Source: Polynucleobacter sp. UB-Piko-W3 (GTDB lineage: Bacteria; Pseudomonadota; Gammaproteobacteria; Burkholderiales; Burkholderiaceae). From it: 64,000 nt of DNA. The position numbers were made by a program, and so were the translations under genes. The stretch spans positions 829,545 to 893,544 of the forward strand of contig NZ_JACVPY010000002.1 in assembly GCF_018881635.1 (NCBI RefSeq), in the 5' to 3' direction. Of this stretch, positions 53,387 to 63,597 are shown one piece after another. The notes beneath the pieces were generated by a model. It saw nothing but the letters and a program-made list of their open reading frames with translations, did no database searches and was not told where the DNA came from. Within the stretch, counting starts at the first letter, position 1. Each line of letters starts with the position of its first letter.

Positions 53387-54514
53387 ATGAATTCAACTGT
53401 TAGCGCCCCAATTGCCTTTGATTACCCCCAGCAAGATGCTGCAGGAGTCACCTGTACTGCCCAAGCATGGGCAAAGACGCCGCCCCATCTTCATGGTGCT
53501 GAAAAGGCATCTGTAATTGCTCGCATTAAACAATTACTGATTGAAAAAGATGCTGCCTTGGTCGCTCACTATTACGTCGACGGTGACATTCAGGATCTGA
53601 CCATGGAGACCGGTGGTTTTGTTGCTGACTCTTTAGAGATGGCGCGTTTTGGTAAAAATCATCCTGCCAAGAACCTCATTGTTGCTGGCGTTCGCTTTAT
53701 GGGCGAGTCAGCTAAGATTCTTAGCCCTGAGAAACGCGTCTTTATGCCTGACTTAGAGGCCACCTGCTCATTAGATTTAGGGTGTGATGCAACTGATTTT
53801 GCTAAGTTCCGTTCTTTGCATCCTGATCGTGTTGTCGTGGTTTATGCCAACACCAGCGCTGCTGTAAAAGCACAAGCCGATTGGATGGTCACTAGCTCCT
53901 GTGCATTAGCGATCGTGCATCAACTCAAAATGGAAGGTAAAAAGATTTTGTGGGCGCCAGATCGTCACCTTGGTAGATATATTCAACAGCAAACTGGCGC
54001 TGACATGTTGTTATGGAATGGTGCATGCATTGTTCACGATGAATTTAAAGCTGCTGAGCTAGAAATTCTGAAGGCTGCCCATCCCAATGCCATGATTTTG
54101 GTTCACCCTGAATCTCCACAAGCTGTCGTTGATTTAGCCGATGTAGTTGGCTCTACTTCAGCCATGATCAAAGCAGTAGTCGACGGTAGTGCTACTGAAT
54201 ATATTGTTGCTACTGATAAAGGTATCTTGCATCGCATGCGTCAGTTGGCTCCAAACAAGAAATTAATTGAAGCACCTACCGCTGGTAATAGCGCTACTTG
54301 TAAAAGCTGTGCCCACTGCCCTTGGATGGCCATGAATGGTTTGCAAGGAATCTTGGATTGCCTGGAGAATGCCTCTGGCGAAATCTTCATTGAAGAGTCG
54401 GTGCGTGCTAAAGCATTGACCTGTATTGATCGTATGCTCGATTTCACTAAGAATCACCCTGACCTTCTAGCCAAAGCCCAGCATGGCTTTGTGAAGAATA
54501 TTGGCGCTGCTTAA
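53387..54514 (+). CDS. nadA: Quinolinate synthase
   Basis: 375 residues. Motifs [27 protein letters not shown], cluster Cys residues in [18 protein letters not shown] and [14 protein letters not shown] 4Fe-4S enzyme that joins iminoaspartate (from NadB) with dihydroxyacetone phosphate. nadC follows by 3 bases. Confidence 0.94.
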   Translation: MNSTVSAPIAFDYPQQDAAGVTCTAQAWAKTPPHLHGAEKASVIARIKQLLIEKDAALVAHYYVDGDIQDLTMETGGFVADSLEMARFGKNHPAKNLIVAGVRFMGESAKILSPEKRVFMPDLEATCSLDLGCDATDFAKFRSLHPDRVVVVYANTSAAVKAQADWMVTSSCALAIVHQLKMEGKKILWAPDRHLGRYIQQQTGADMLLWNGACIVHDEFKAAELEILKAAHPNAMILVHPESPQAVVDLADVVGSTSAMIKAVVDGSATEYIVATDKGILHRMRQLAPNKKLIEAPTAGNSATCKSCAHCPWMAMNGLQGILDCLENASGEIFIEESVRAKALTCIDRMLDFTKNHPDLLAKAQHGFVKNIGAA

Positions 54515-54517
54515 TTT

Positions 54518-55372
54518 ATGTTTGATTACAACGAATCCCTAGAACAAGCTCGCCAACGCAATATTGCTGATGCACTAATGGAAGATATTGGTACTGGCGA
54601 TTGGACTGCTAAGTTGGTACCCAGCAAAACTGTTCGGGCTCAACTCATCGTCCGCCAAGCGGCAGTTCTCTGTGGTGTGGATTGGTTTGAGGGCACCCTC
54701 AAGAAGCTCGATCCCAATGCCAAAGTGACCTGGTATTACCGAGAAGGCAATCTCATGAAAGCCGATACTAAGGTTTGCGATATCGAAGCTGATTCTCAAG
54801 CCCTGCTCTCTGCTGAGCGTACTTGCATCAACTTTCTGCAGACACTTTCATGGACTGCCAGCATCACTCGCCAGCATGTTGAGGCTATAGCAGGCGTTAG
54901 CCCAAACCCTAAAGGCTGTGCAGTACTAGATACTCGCAAGACGATTCCAGGCTTACGCCAAGCCCAGAAATATGCAGTACGTGTTGGCAGCGGTCAAAAC
55001 CAACGCCTTGCCCTTTGGCATGGCATCCTCATTAAAGAAAACCATATTGCTGCAGCTGGCAGTGTCACTGCAGCGCTCAAGAATGCTCAAGCACTTAATG
55101 CCGGCGTTGATATTCAGATTGAAGTGGAAAACTTTTCTGAATTAGAAGAAGCCCTCGCTGCAGGTGCTAAAAGTATTTTGATTGATAACTTCACCACTGA
55201 TCAAATGAAGCAAGCGGTAGCCTTAACAGCAGGCCGTGCATTGCTAGAAGCTTCTGGTGGCATTAATCTAGATCAGATGCGCTCTATTGCTGCGACTGGT
55301 GTTGATCGCATCTCGCTTGGGAAGTTAACCAAGGATGTTAGTGCAGTTGATTTTTCGATGCGCATTTTGTAA
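54518..55372 (+). CDS. nadC: Nicotinate-nucleotide pyrophosphorylase
   Basis: 284 residues: ALMEDIGTGDWTAKLV start, RTCINFLQTLSWTAS, LDTRKTIPGLRQAQKYAVRVGSG with a run kept short here, and GILIKENHI. It converts quinolinate and PRPP to nicotinate mononucleotide. Last gene of the nadA-nadC operon. Confidence 0.94.
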   Translation: MFDYNESLEQARQRNIADALMEDIGTGDWTAKLVPSKTVRAQLIVRQAAVLCGVDWFEGTLKKLDPNAKVTWYYREGNLMKADTKVCDIEADSQALLSAERTCINFLQTLSWTASITRQHVEAIAGVSPNPKGCAVLDTRKTIPGLRQAQKYAVRVGSGQNQRLALWHGILIKENHIAAAGSVTAALKNAQALNAGVDIQIEVENFSELEEALAAGAKSILIDNFTTDQMKQAVALTAGRALLEASGGINLDQMRSIAATGVDRISLGKLTKDVSAVDFSMRIL

Positions 55373-55408
55373 TACCCCCCTTCGTTGGCGTTAGCTGACA
55401 AACTCTTC

Positions 55409-55437
55409 AAACCCCGCCGATATTCAGTGGGGTTTTT
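55409..55437 (+). terminator. Terminator after nadC
   Basis: AAACCCC (55409-55415) and GGGGTTT (55429-55435) pair around a 13-base loop, followed by further T. It ends the nadA-nadC transcript ahead of brnT. Confidence 0.7.
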
Positions 55438-55498
55438 CATTTCTAGACTAAAGCCCATACATTTATTCGGTTAAGCACCTTTTATCCCTATTTTTGTA

Positions 55499-55530
55499 TT
55501 GACATTAATTATTTTTGTAAATACATTAAT
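55499..55530 (+). promoter_or_regulatory. brnTA promoter with direct repeats
   Basis: TTGACA (55499-55504), 17 bases, TACATT (55522-55527). ACATTAAT occurs at 55502-55509 and 55523-55530, exactly 21 bases or two helical turns apart, overlapping both promoter boxes. This is a likely operator for the ribbon-helix-helix antitoxin BrnA. Confidence 0.65.
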
Positions 55531-55541
55531 TGGGTGGATGC

Positions 55542-55796
55542 GTGATTGAGTTTGATGAAAAGAAGCGAAAGGAAACCCTTTCACAAAGGGGATTAGATAT
55601 GGCAAGGTCAATAGAGATATTTAGAAATGCACATACCGACCAAGTTGACACACGCAGACCTTATGGTGAAAAACGAATTATCACGATGGGCTACTTGGAT
55701 AGCAGAGCTGTTGTTGTAGTTTGGACATACAGAGGAAATAAACGAAGAATTATTAGCATGAGGAAAGCAAATGCGCGCGAAATCTCCAGATACTAA
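55542..55796 (+). CDS. brnT: BrnT family toxin
   Basis: 84 residues from GTG 55542 (VIEFDEKKRKETLSQRG), with GGTGGA upstream; a TTG at 55530 is also in frame. Conserved BrnT features: FDEKKRKETLSQRGLDM, the EKRIITMGYLDSRAVVVVWT strand pair, and KRRIISMRKANAREISRY at the end, a RelE-like ribonuclease fold. It overlaps brnA by 26 bases. Confidence 0.88.
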   Translation: MIEFDEKKRKETLSQRGLDMARSIEIFRNAHTDQVDTRRPYGEKRIITMGYLDSRAVVVVWTYRGNKRRIISMRKANAREISRY

Positions 55797-56043
55797 AAAA
55801 GAATGGGTTGACCCTGATGATGCCCCCGAGCTTGACGAACAGTGGTTTCAAAATGCCCACGTCTATATTGGCGATACTCTTATTAAAAGAGGCGTTGGTC
55901 GTCCACCCATTAAGAACGCGAAAGAAATGCTAAGTCTTAGACTAGATTCTGATGTTCTGGAAAAATTACGTGCTAGCGGTAAGGGTTGGCAAACCCGCTT
56001 AAGCAAACATATCAAAGAGGCAGTTTTAAAAGGAGCTCTTTAA
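55771..56043 (+). CDS. brnA: BrnA family antitoxin
   Basis: 90 residues. N-terminal toxin-binding part with KEWVDPDDAPELDEQWF, C-terminal ribbon-helix-helix MLSLRLDSDVLEKLRASGKG, WQTRLSKHIKEAV. It neutralises BrnT and represses the pair. Stands between nadC and the convergent nadB. Confidence 0.9.
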   Translation: MRAKSPDTKKEWVDPDDAPELDEQWFQNAHVYIGDTLIKRGVGRPPIKNAKEMLSLRLDSDVLEKLRASGKGWQTRLSKHIKEAVLKGAL

Positions 56044-56048
56044 GTTGA

Positions 56049-57704
56049 CTAAGTTTCTTTTTTACTTTCTGCACCCTCTGCTTGAGGGGTCAAGATAGTT
56101 GGGTACGAGACCGCCCAAGTACCAGGGTAATCGCGGCTGTAATGCAATCCCCTACTCTCTCTGCGCATGAGTGCTGATCTCACAATCAACTCGGCACACT
56201 CAAGTAAGTTGCGTAGTTCAATCAGATCTCGCGTCACTTTAAAGTTCGCGTAATACTCTTGCACTTCGTATCTCAGGAGTTTGATACGATGTAATGCACG
56301 CTCTAGCCTTCGATTGGTTCTCACAATACCAACATAGTTCCACATCAAAGAACGCAATTCATCCCAGTTATGAGCAATCACTACCTGCTCATCAGCATCC
56401 TCCACCTGACTTTCATCCCAAAGTGGAAGATTTGGCATCGCTGGTGTTTTAAGTCCAGAGATATCTTCTGCGGCGGCCTTACCAATGACCACACACTCCA
56501 ACAATGAATTACTTGCTAGGCGATTAGCGCCATGCAATCCAGTATAGGTAGCTTCTCCGACTGCATATAACCCTGGTAGATCGGTTCTGCCCTTGAGGTC
56601 AGTCACCACGCCACCACAGGCATAGTGAGCAGCAGGCACTACGGGTATTGGCTCTTTAGTAATATCTAGACCAAGACTTAAGCAGCGCGCATAAATCATG
56701 GGGAAGTGTTCTTTGATGAAGACTTCCCCTAAATGGGTGGCATCAAGATGAACATAATCTAAACCGTGCTTTTTCATTTCAAAGTCGATTGCTCTTGCAA
56801 CAATATCACGTGGCGCCAACTCCTTACGCTCGTCGTGCTCTGACATGAAAGGAGTACCATCTGGTAATTTTAAGAGTCCGCCCTCACCCCGCATAGCTTC
56901 AGTAATTAAGAAGGTGCGATCGTTAGGGTGATACAGACAAGTCGGATGAAACTGAATAAATTCCATATTGCCGACACGGCAGCCTGCACGCCAAGCCATC
57001 GCAATACCATCTCCCGTAGCGGTATCAGGATTACTGGTGTAGCGATATACTTTTCCTAGGCCACCAGTAGCAAGGACCACTGACTTTGCCTGAATCGTTT
57101 CTACACGATTATTTTTAATATCCAAGGCATATACGCCGTAACAACGATTCGGTTTAGTGCGCTGTGTCTTAGCATCAAGATGACGATTGGTAATCAGATC
57201 AAGCGCAATCCAATGTTCTAAGATCTGAATATTTTTATGGGCTCTTGCTTTATCTAAAAGAACTTCATGAATTGCCTTGCCTGTTGCATCTGCTGCATGT
57301 GCAATACGACGATGACTATGTCCACCTTCACGAGTTAAATGCAAACCCATCGGACCAGACTCATCAGTTGTAAATGGCACCCCCTGCTCTACCAACCACT
57401 TAATCGCTTCAGCACTTTCTTCGGCAATATAGCGTGCGGTAGATTCGACTACGAGTCCAGCACCTGCATCGATTGTGTCAGCCACATGAGAATCAACACT
57501 GTCATGCTCCTTATCCACTACTCCTACAATGCCACCCTGTGCCCAGGCAGTAGCAGCATCGCCTAGACCACGCTTAGCCATCAAAATCACTGGCTGGGAC
57601 TCAGCCATATGCAAGGCAACAGTTAAGCCCGCAAGGCCTGCGCCAATGATCAGAACGGGTAAGTCAGCTTGAGCTTGTGAGGAGGATGGTTTTGAACTAG
57701 CCAT
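56049..57704 (-). CDS. nadB: L-aspartate oxidase
   Basis: 551 residues. FAD motif [30 protein letters not shown], the [20 protein letters not shown] active-site block, and [18 protein letters not shown]. It makes iminoaspartate for NadA. Encoded convergently to nadA-nadC with brnTA between. Confidence 0.95.
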   Translation of the reverse strand: MASSKPSSSQAQADLPVLIIGAGLAGLTVALHMAESQPVILMAKRGLGDAATAWAQGGIVGVVDKEHDSVDSHVADTIDAGAGLVVESTARYIAEESAEAIKWLVEQGVPFTTDESGPMGLHLTREGGHSHRRIAHAADATGKAIHEVLLDKARAHKNIQILEHWIALDLITNRHLDAKTQRTKPNRCYGVYALDIKNNRVETIQAKSVVLATGGLGKVYRYTSNPDTATGDGIAMAWRAGCRVGNMEFIQFHPTCLYHPNDRTFLITEAMRGEGGLLKLPDGTPFMSEHDERKELAPRDIVARAIDFEMKKHGLDYVHLDATHLGEVFIKEHFPMIYARCLSLGLDITKEPIPVVPAAHYACGGVVTDLKGRTDLPGLYAVGEATYTGLHGANRLASNSLLECVVIGKAAAEDISGLKTPAMPNLPLWDESQVEDADEQVVIAHNWDELRSLMWNYVGIVRTNRRLERALHRIKLLRYEVQEYYANFKVTRDLIELRNLLECAELIVRSALMRRESRGLHYSRDYPGTWAVSYPTILTPQAEGAESKKET

Positions 57705-57727
57705 GGATCATTCTACTGGGCAAATAC

Positions 57728-57755
57728 AAAAAGGCTCCAACAGTGAAGCCTTTTT
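57728..57755 (-). terminator. Bidirectional-type terminator between fdsA and nadB
   Basis: AAAAAGGCT (57728-57736) pairs with AGCCTTTTT (57747-57755) around a ten-base loop. The A/T arms make it usable on both strands; it lies 28 bases after the fdsA stop and upstream of nadB. Confidence 0.75.
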
Positions 57756-57782
57756 GGGTTTTAGTGCATGTAAAGCAAATAC

Positions 57783-60677
57783 TTAGGTGGTGATTGCCGC
57801 CTGATTGAGCTTAGTATCATTCGTACCATAACCCATCACCTTAGCTGCCTGCCCACCCTTGGCCAGCTTGACTGCGCAATACTTAAATTCTGGAATCTTG
57901 CCAAATGGATCTAAAGCAGAATTGGTGATCAAGTTTGCTGCAGCTTCATAGTAAGCAAACGGAATAAACACTACACCTCTTGGAGTGCCATCATCTCTAC
58001 GCACATGAATACCAACTTCACCACGACGAGATTGAACGGTAATCACATCGCCAGCAGTAACACCCAGCTGAGTCATATCTTCTCCATGCATCGAGACAGT
58101 AGCCATAGGCTCAATCGCATCAAGCACAGTAGCGCGTCTTGTCATACTGCCGGTATGCCAATGCTCTAACTGACGACCTGTAATCAATACAAATGGGTAA
58201 TCGGTATCTGGACGCTCATTAGCAGGAATGATATCTGCTGGCACCAGCTTGACCTTGCCATCAGGAGTTGCAAAGGAGTCATCAAATACGATAGGGCGAC
58301 CTGGATCTTCAGCAGAAAGGCATGGATAAGTAACGCTAGATTCTTTTTCGAGGCGCTCCCAAGTAATACCGTTTATGGCACCGTGCATCGCTTGACGCAT
58401 TTCGTCATAGACTGCTGCAACACCAGCATCGGGTCCTTGATAATTCCAATTCAGGCCCATCCGTTTTGCGATTTCTTGAATAATCCACAGGTCTGGCTTG
58501 GCCTCACCAGGAGGGTCAATCGCTTTTTTACCCATCTGTACCATGCGGTCGGTATTACTTGCTGTGCCCACTTTCTCTGGCCAAGCGCTTGCTGGCAAAA
58601 CAACGTCCGCAAGCAAAGCTGTCTCTGTCATAAAGATATCCTGAACAACTAAGTGTTCTAGGGATGCTAGTGCATGGCGTGCATGATTTAAATCGGGATC
58701 ACTCATCGCTGGGTTTTCACCTTCGACATACATACCGCGGATCTTATCGGGATCACTATCAGGTGCGGTGATCTTATGCATGATTTCAACAACGGTATAG
58801 CCAGGTTTTTTATCTAATGGCGTACCCCAGAATTTTTCAAACCACGCATGCGCCTCTGGATTGTCTACACGTTGGTAGTTCGGGAACATCATCGGTATTA
58901 ATCCAGCATCACTGGCGCCTTGCACATTGTTTTGACCACGTAATGGATGCAAACCAGAGCCGGGTTTACCAATTTGACCAGTAATACTCACCAGCGCAAT
59001 TAAGCAACGCGCATTATCCGTACCATGAACGTGTTGGCTAACACCCATGCCCCACAGGATCATTGCTGATTTTGTAGTTGCAAATTCTCTAGCCACTTCA
59101 CGCAAAGTTTCTGCTGAAATTCCACAGATCGGCGCCATCGCTTCAGGGCTATAACCCTTGATATTTTCTTTTAGGGCTTCAAAGTTATTGGCACGATTTT
59201 GAATGAACTCTTGATCAGCTAAACCTTCTTCAATGATCGTATAGATCATGGCATTGAGCATCGCTACATCGGTGTCGGGCTTGAACTGCATCGTACGCCA
59301 GGCATGTTTGCTGATCTCAGTCAAACGTGGGTCACACAATACAATTTTGGCGCCACGTTTGGCGGCATTCTTAAACCAAGTAGCGGCAACTGGGTGATTG
59401 GCAGTTGGATTTGATCCAATCAAGAAAATCATGCTCGAGTGCTCAACATCATTCACTTGATTGCTTACGGCACCAGAACCAACGCCTTCCAGCAATGCAG
59501 CTACAGAAGAGGCATGGCAAAGGCGCGTGCAATGATCGACGTTATTACTGCCAAAACCAGTACGTACTAGCTTTTGAAACAAGTAAGCTTCTTCGTTACT
59601 GCCCTTAGCTGAACCAAAGCCTGCCAATACTTTTAAGCCATGTTTGTCCTTCAGCTTCTTCAGGCCGCCGCCAGCAACTTCTAACGCTTCTTCCCAGCTT
59701 GCTTCTCGGAAGATGCTAGACCAATCCTGAGGATTCTGAGTAGCAGTCTCGTCTTTCGGGACGCCCGCCTTACGAATTAATGGCTTGGTAAGACGTTGTG
59801 GGTTGTGGATGTAATCCATACCAAAACGACCTTTAACGCAAAGACGATTATGGTTAGCAGGACCATCGCGGCCTTCTACACTCACAATCTTTTCATCTTT
59901 AACGTTGTAAGTGATCTGACAACCGACACCGCAGAATGGGCAAACAGAATCTACTTTGCGATCAACCGTTTGCGAACCAATTAAACCTTTTGGCATTAAT
60001 GCACCGGTTGGGCAAGCTTGCACACACTCACCACAAGCAACACAGGTGCTATCCCCCATGGGGTCATTCAGATCAAAGACAATTTCGCTATGGGCACCGC
60101 GCATGGCGTAGCCGATCACATCATTGACCTGCTCTTCACGACAAGCACGCACACAACGATTACATTGAATGCAAGCGTCTAGGTTTACTGCCATCGCTGG
60201 ATGAGATATGTCGTGTGCCACTTTCTCGCGACGTAATGCCTTTAACTCTGGGCGCACTGTGACATCCATGCGGGTAGCCCAAGTACTGAGCTCTCCATGT
60301 TGATTTTGTTGTTCTTCCGCTTTGTTATCCCCTACCCACTTAAAGCCTTCATCGGGCATATCGGAGAGGAGCATCTCTAGTACGAGTTTCTGGCTCTTAA
60401 CAGCACGCTCGCTATTGGCCTTCACTTCCATCCCGGGGGTAGCACTTCTGCAGCAGCTCGGAGCTAAGGTACGCTCGCCATTAATTTCAACTACGCAAGC
60501 ACGGCAGTTACCGTCAGGGCGATAGCCATCTTTGAAGCACAAATGCGGAATATCAATACCGTGACGTTTCGCAGCCTTGAGAATAGTTTCACCTTCGTAG
60601 GAAACAATAGTCTTACCGTCGAGCTTGAACTCTACAGTTGGTAATTCGAGTTCTTTTGGATTGGTTGGTGCGTTCAT
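57783..60677 (-). CDS. fdsA: NAD-dependent formate dehydrogenase, molybdenum alpha subunit
   Basis: 964 residues. Order: 2Fe-2S domain (HLCFKDGYRPDGNCRAC), His/Cys region, two 4Fe-4S motifs (CIQCNRCVRAC and CVACGECVQACPTGA) about 165-230, a further 4Fe-4S (CPFCGVGC), then the bis-MGD catalytic domain with active-site Cys in CTRLCHASSVA. Formate is oxidised to CO2 and electrons pass to the NADH-forming FdsGB part encoded 1 base upstream. Confidence 0.94.
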   Translation of the reverse strand: MNAPTNPKELELPTVEFKLDGKTIVSYEGETILKAAKRHGIDIPHLCFKDGYRPDGNCRACVVEINGERTLAPSCCRSATPGMEVKANSERAVKSQKLVLEMLLSDMPDEGFKWVGDNKAEEQQNQHGELSTWATRMDVTVRPELKALRREKVAHDISHPAMAVNLDACIQCNRCVRACREEQVNDVIGYAMRGAHSEIVFDLNDPMGDSTCVACGECVQACPTGALMPKGLIGSQTVDRKVDSVCPFCGVGCQITYNVKDEKIVSVEGRDGPANHNRLCVKGRFGMDYIHNPQRLTKPLIRKAGVPKDETATQNPQDWSSIFREASWEEALEVAGGGLKKLKDKHGLKVLAGFGSAKGSNEEAYLFQKLVRTGFGSNNVDHCTRLCHASSVAALLEGVGSGAVSNQVNDVEHSSMIFLIGSNPTANHPVAATWFKNAAKRGAKIVLCDPRLTEISKHAWRTMQFKPDTDVAMLNAMIYTIIEEGLADQEFIQNRANNFEALKENIKGYSPEAMAPICGISAETLREVAREFATTKSAMILWGMGVSQHVHGTDNARCLIALVSITGQIGKPGSGLHPLRGQNNVQGASDAGLIPMMFPNYQRVDNPEAHAWFEKFWGTPLDKKPGYTVVEIMHKITAPDSDPDKIRGMYVEGENPAMSDPDLNHARHALASLEHLVVQDIFMTETALLADVVLPASAWPEKVGTASNTDRMVQMGKKAIDPPGEAKPDLWIIQEIAKRMGLNWNYQGPDAGVAAVYDEMRQAMHGAINGITWERLEKESSVTYPCLSAEDPGRPIVFDDSFATPDGKVKLVPADIIPANERPDTDYPFVLITGRQLEHWHTGSMTRRATVLDAIEPMATVSMHGEDMTQLGVTAGDVITVQSRRGEVGIHVRRDDGTPRGVVFIPFAYYEAAANLITNSALDPFGKIPEFKYCAVKLAKGGQAAKVMGYGTNDTKLNQAAITT

Positions 60678-60678
60678 A

Positions 60679-62481
60679 TTAGGCTATTTCGTTCGGGAAA
60701 TACTTCGCAATACAACGAATCGGATTAGGTGCTGCCTGGCCGAGACCGCAGATAGATGCATCGATCATCACGGTTGCTAGATCTTCTAAAGTAGCTTGGT
60801 CCCATGATTTAGCTTGCATCAATGTTGCCGCCTTGCCAGTGCCAACACGGCATGGAGTGCATTGACCGCAGCTCTCATGCTCAAAGAAGTGCATTACATT
60901 GAGCGCCATATCACGCGCCTTATCTTTGTCACTAAATACCATCACCGCTGCAGAACCGATAAAGCAACCATAGGGCTGCAAAGTATCAAAGTCTAATGGG
61001 ATGTCATTCATGGTGGCAGGCAAAATACCGCCTGATGCTCCACCTGGTAAATAACCGTAGAACTTGTGGCCATCCTGCATGCCACCACAGTACTCATCAA
61101 TGAGCTCTTGAATCGTGATCCCCGCTGGAGCCAACTTCACGCCCGGCTTTTTGACACGACCACTAACGCTAAAGCTACGCAAACCTTTGCGATCATGCCT
61201 ACCAAAAGAGCTAAACCACTCAGGGCCACGCTGCACAATATCGCGCACCCAATACAAGGTTTCAAAGTTATGTTCTAGTGTTGGGCGTCCAAATAAACCC
61301 ACCTGAGCAATGTAAGGTGGCCGCATCCGTGGCTCACCGCGCTTGCCTTCGATACTTTCAATCATGGCAGACTCTTCACCGCAGATGTAGGCGCCTGCAC
61401 CACGGCGCAATTCAATCGTCGGTAATGTAAATGGGGGATTTGCTTTAAGCTTAGCTAATTCTGCTTCGAGCAACTCACGGCAGCCGTGATATTCATCACG
61501 TAAATAGATGTAGCAAGCGTCAATGCCTACTACGCTTGCCGCAATGAGTAAGCCTTCTAAGAAACGGTGTGGATCGCGCTCTAAATAAGTGCGATCTTTA
61601 AAAGTTCCCGGCTCACCTTCGTCAATATTGACAGCCATCAGTTTTGGCGCTATTTGATCTTTAACAATGCGCCACTTGCGCCCTGCTGGGAAACCTGCGC
61701 CGCCAAGACCGCGTAAGCCAGAACTTTCCATTGCCTTGATGATGTTTTCCGCATCACGTTTACCATCGATAATTTCTTTGGCAAGAGCGTAGCCACCTTG
61801 CGCGCGATAAGCCTCGTAGCCAACATAGTCAGGAGACACTGCTTGATTTTCGCCTTGAGGTGAGATGCCCTGCTCTGCTAAAGATGCTGGATCAAAATTA
61901 GCATCATCTTTAGCCATGGGCTGAGTAGTCATATTATTTTTTACAGCAGCTTGTACTTTATCTGTTGTTGCAAATAACACTGGATACTGATGCACAACTG
62001 CCACAGGCGCCTGCTCGCAACGCCCAACACAAGGAGCTGCAATCACTTTCACTTTAGGGTTACCTAGAATCGCAGGTAACTTAGCCAACAGGTTTTGCGC
62101 GCCAGCCAATTCACAGGAAATACCATCGCATACGCGCACAGTGATATCGGCTACAGGATCGTTGCCGCGCACTACTTCAAAGTGGTGATAGAAAGTAGCT
62201 ACTTCATATACTTCAGCCATCGGCAAATTCATTTCTTTTGCCAGTGCAACTAAATGACGATCATGCAAAGCACGGTACTCATCATTGAGTTGGTGGAGAT
62301 TTTCAATCAACAAATCACGACGATGAACAGCATCCCCAATCAGTTGTCGCACTTCTGCTAATGAAGCATCGTCTGCTTGGCGACCTTTTAGCTTGCTCTT
62401 GCGTCGAATGGTCTCCCTTAAATCATCTGCAGTGGCAACCGCAACGGCTTTAACTGCATCGGAAGGCTTTGGGTGATTCAT
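60679..62481 (-). CDS. fdsB: Formate dehydrogenase gamma-beta fusion (FdsG-FdsB)
   Basis: 600 residues. Residues about 20-185 are NuoE/FdsG-like with a 2Fe-2S site (RVCDGISCELAG, APCVGRCEQAP); a linker of about 30 residues follows; residues about 220-600 are NuoF/FdsB-like with FMN/NAD sites (GLRGLGGAGFPAGRKW, GAGAYICGEESAMIESIEG) and 4Fe-4S ESCGQCTPCR. In Cupriavidus and Rhodobacter these are separate genes, so this is a natural fusion. fdsC and fdsD are not adjacent. Confidence 0.92.
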   Translation of the reverse strand: MNHPKPSDAVKAVAVATADDLRETIRRKSKLKGRQADDASLAEVRQLIGDAVHRRDLLIENLHQLNDEYRALHDRHLVALAKEMNLPMAEVYEVATFYHHFEVVRGNDPVADITVRVCDGISCELAGAQNLLAKLPAILGNPKVKVIAAPCVGRCEQAPVAVVHQYPVLFATTDKVQAAVKNNMTTQPMAKDDANFDPASLAEQGISPQGENQAVSPDYVGYEAYRAQGGYALAKEIIDGKRDAENIIKAMESSGLRGLGGAGFPAGRKWRIVKDQIAPKLMAVNIDEGEPGTFKDRTYLERDPHRFLEGLLIAASVVGIDACYIYLRDEYHGCRELLEAELAKLKANPPFTLPTIELRRGAGAYICGEESAMIESIEGKRGEPRMRPPYIAQVGLFGRPTLEHNFETLYWVRDIVQRGPEWFSSFGRHDRKGLRSFSVSGRVKKPGVKLAPAGITIQELIDEYCGGMQDGHKFYGYLPGGASGGILPATMNDIPLDFDTLQPYGCFIGSAAVMVFSDKDKARDMALNVMHFFEHESCGQCTPCRVGTGKAATLMQAKSWDQATLEDLATVMIDASICGLGQAAPNPIRCIAKYFPNEIA

Positions 62482-62600
62482 AGTATGTAATCTCTAATTT
62501 TTACTGGTATTGCATTAAAGCGTCTAGGCATCCCAAAGCGAGGCGAAAATGAACTTACCTTACTAGATATGCAAATAATCAATTGATTTTGGGTTATTTC

Positions 62601-62644
62601 ACCCCTTAAGTCCTTGACGGCGCTCAAGGGAATGAATTAAGGGT
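62601..62644. promoter_or_regulatory. Nested inverted repeat upstream of fds genes
   Basis: Outer arms CCCTTAA (62603-62609) and TTAAGGG (62637-62643) enclose inner arms CCTTGA (62612-62617) and TCAAGG (62624-62629) with a six-base loop. It lies 120-165 bases before the fdsGB start. It could be a regulator site or a structured leader. It also lies just downstream of the small lipoprotein stop and may end that transcript. Confidence 0.5.
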
Positions 62645-62654
62645 TTACCCTAAT

Positions 62655-62873
62655 CTATAAAAGAGATGGGGCTGGCTTGTCGCCTGGAGGTTTGGAGTAA
62701 TCGAGCTTACGCTCATATACCCGAGCTTTAAAGCAGTCTTGATAGCCCTTGCTACCAACCACCCAGCCAATAGAAGTGCAATCGTCTTGGGCCGCAGATT
62801 CAATCGAGCCGCAGCCTGAGAGCATTGCAATCATGGTAGCTGCAAGGAGAATGGGTAGTTTTCTTAAATTCAT
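62655..62873 (-). CDS. Small lipoprotein
   Basis: 72 residues. Signal peptide with lipobox LSGC (Cys21), then a short mature part with two further Cys (DDCTSIGW and YQDCFKA) and a basic-Pro tail. Probably an outer-membrane lipoprotein of unknown role. Confidence 0.75.
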   Translation of the reverse strand: MNLRKLPILLAATMIAMLSGCGSIESAAQDDCTSIGWVVGSKGYQDCFKARVYERKLDYSKPPGDKPAPSLL

Positions 62874-63002
62874 ACCTGAAGTCTACTGGATTATTGAATG
62901 GGGGTTAAGGGAAAGTATTGACTTGTCATGTTTTGGCAAACTCAGCAACAATAATCATTGGAGACAGCATTAAAAATAACAATATTCAACCGGGAGAACC
63001 TT

Positions 63003-63596
63003 ATGAAATCGACCCAGCAACGGATTGCAGCAATTGTCTTTTCTTTTGCCAGCGCCCTACTTTCGATCAACACTGTAAATGCCCAATCGTCTAGTGGCTA
63101 TACCAACCTCATTGATGGTGTGAGCTTAGAAGGCTGGAACATTGTTGGCAATGCAAATTGGGTGATCGGCAATGGAATCATCGAAGGCAATAAGCCGAAT
63201 GGATTTTTAGTCAGCACGAAAAGTTATAAAAATTTTATTATTCGCGCAGAGTTTTGGGCAGAGTCCAATACCAATAGTGGCATCTTTCTTCGCTGCCAAG
63301 ACCCTACTAAGATTGCCGCAGCAACTTCATATGAGGTCAATATTTGGGATACGCGCCCTGGTCAAGAATATTCCACTGGAGCAATTGTGGATGTAGCCAA
63401 AGTAAATCCAATCCACAAGGCCGGCGGTCGCTGGAATACGATGGAAATTGTTGCTAACGGCTCTGGGCTAAAAGTATCTATGAACGGCGCAGTAACCGTT
63501 GATGTGAAAGATAGTAAGTTTGCAGATGGGCCAATCGCTTTGCAATCTGCTGGCGGCACTATTAAGTTTAGGAAGTTAGAGATTAAGCCGATTTAA
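63003..63596 (+). CDS. Secreted DUF1080 (3-keto-disaccharide hydrolase-like) protein
   Basis: 197 residues from ATG 63003 with GGGAGAA upstream. Signal peptide to about residue 27 (VNA-QS). The beta-sandwich shows NLIDGVSLEGWNIVGNANWVI, FIIRAEFWAESNTNSGIFLRC and YEVNIWDTRPGQEYSTGAI, the DUF1080 pattern (concanavalin-like). Related proteins act on 3-keto sugars; activity here is unproven. Confidence 0.85.
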   Translation: MKSTQQRIAAIVFSFASALLSINTVNAQSSSGYTNLIDGVSLEGWNIVGNANWVIGNGIIEGNKPNGFLVSTKSYKNFIIRAEFWAESNTNSGIFLRCQDPTKIAAATSYEVNIWDTRPGQEYSTGAIVDVAKVNPIHKAGGRWNTMEIVANGSGLKVSMNGAVTVDVKDSKFADGPIALQSAGGTIKFRKLEIKPI

Positions 63597-63597
63597 A

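Noticed and set aside
62482..62654. Molybdenum cofactor riboswitch upstream of the formate dehydrogenase
   Set aside because: The stem is a simple nested hairpin and I do not see the conserved riboswitch core; kept only as an unexplained inverted repeat.
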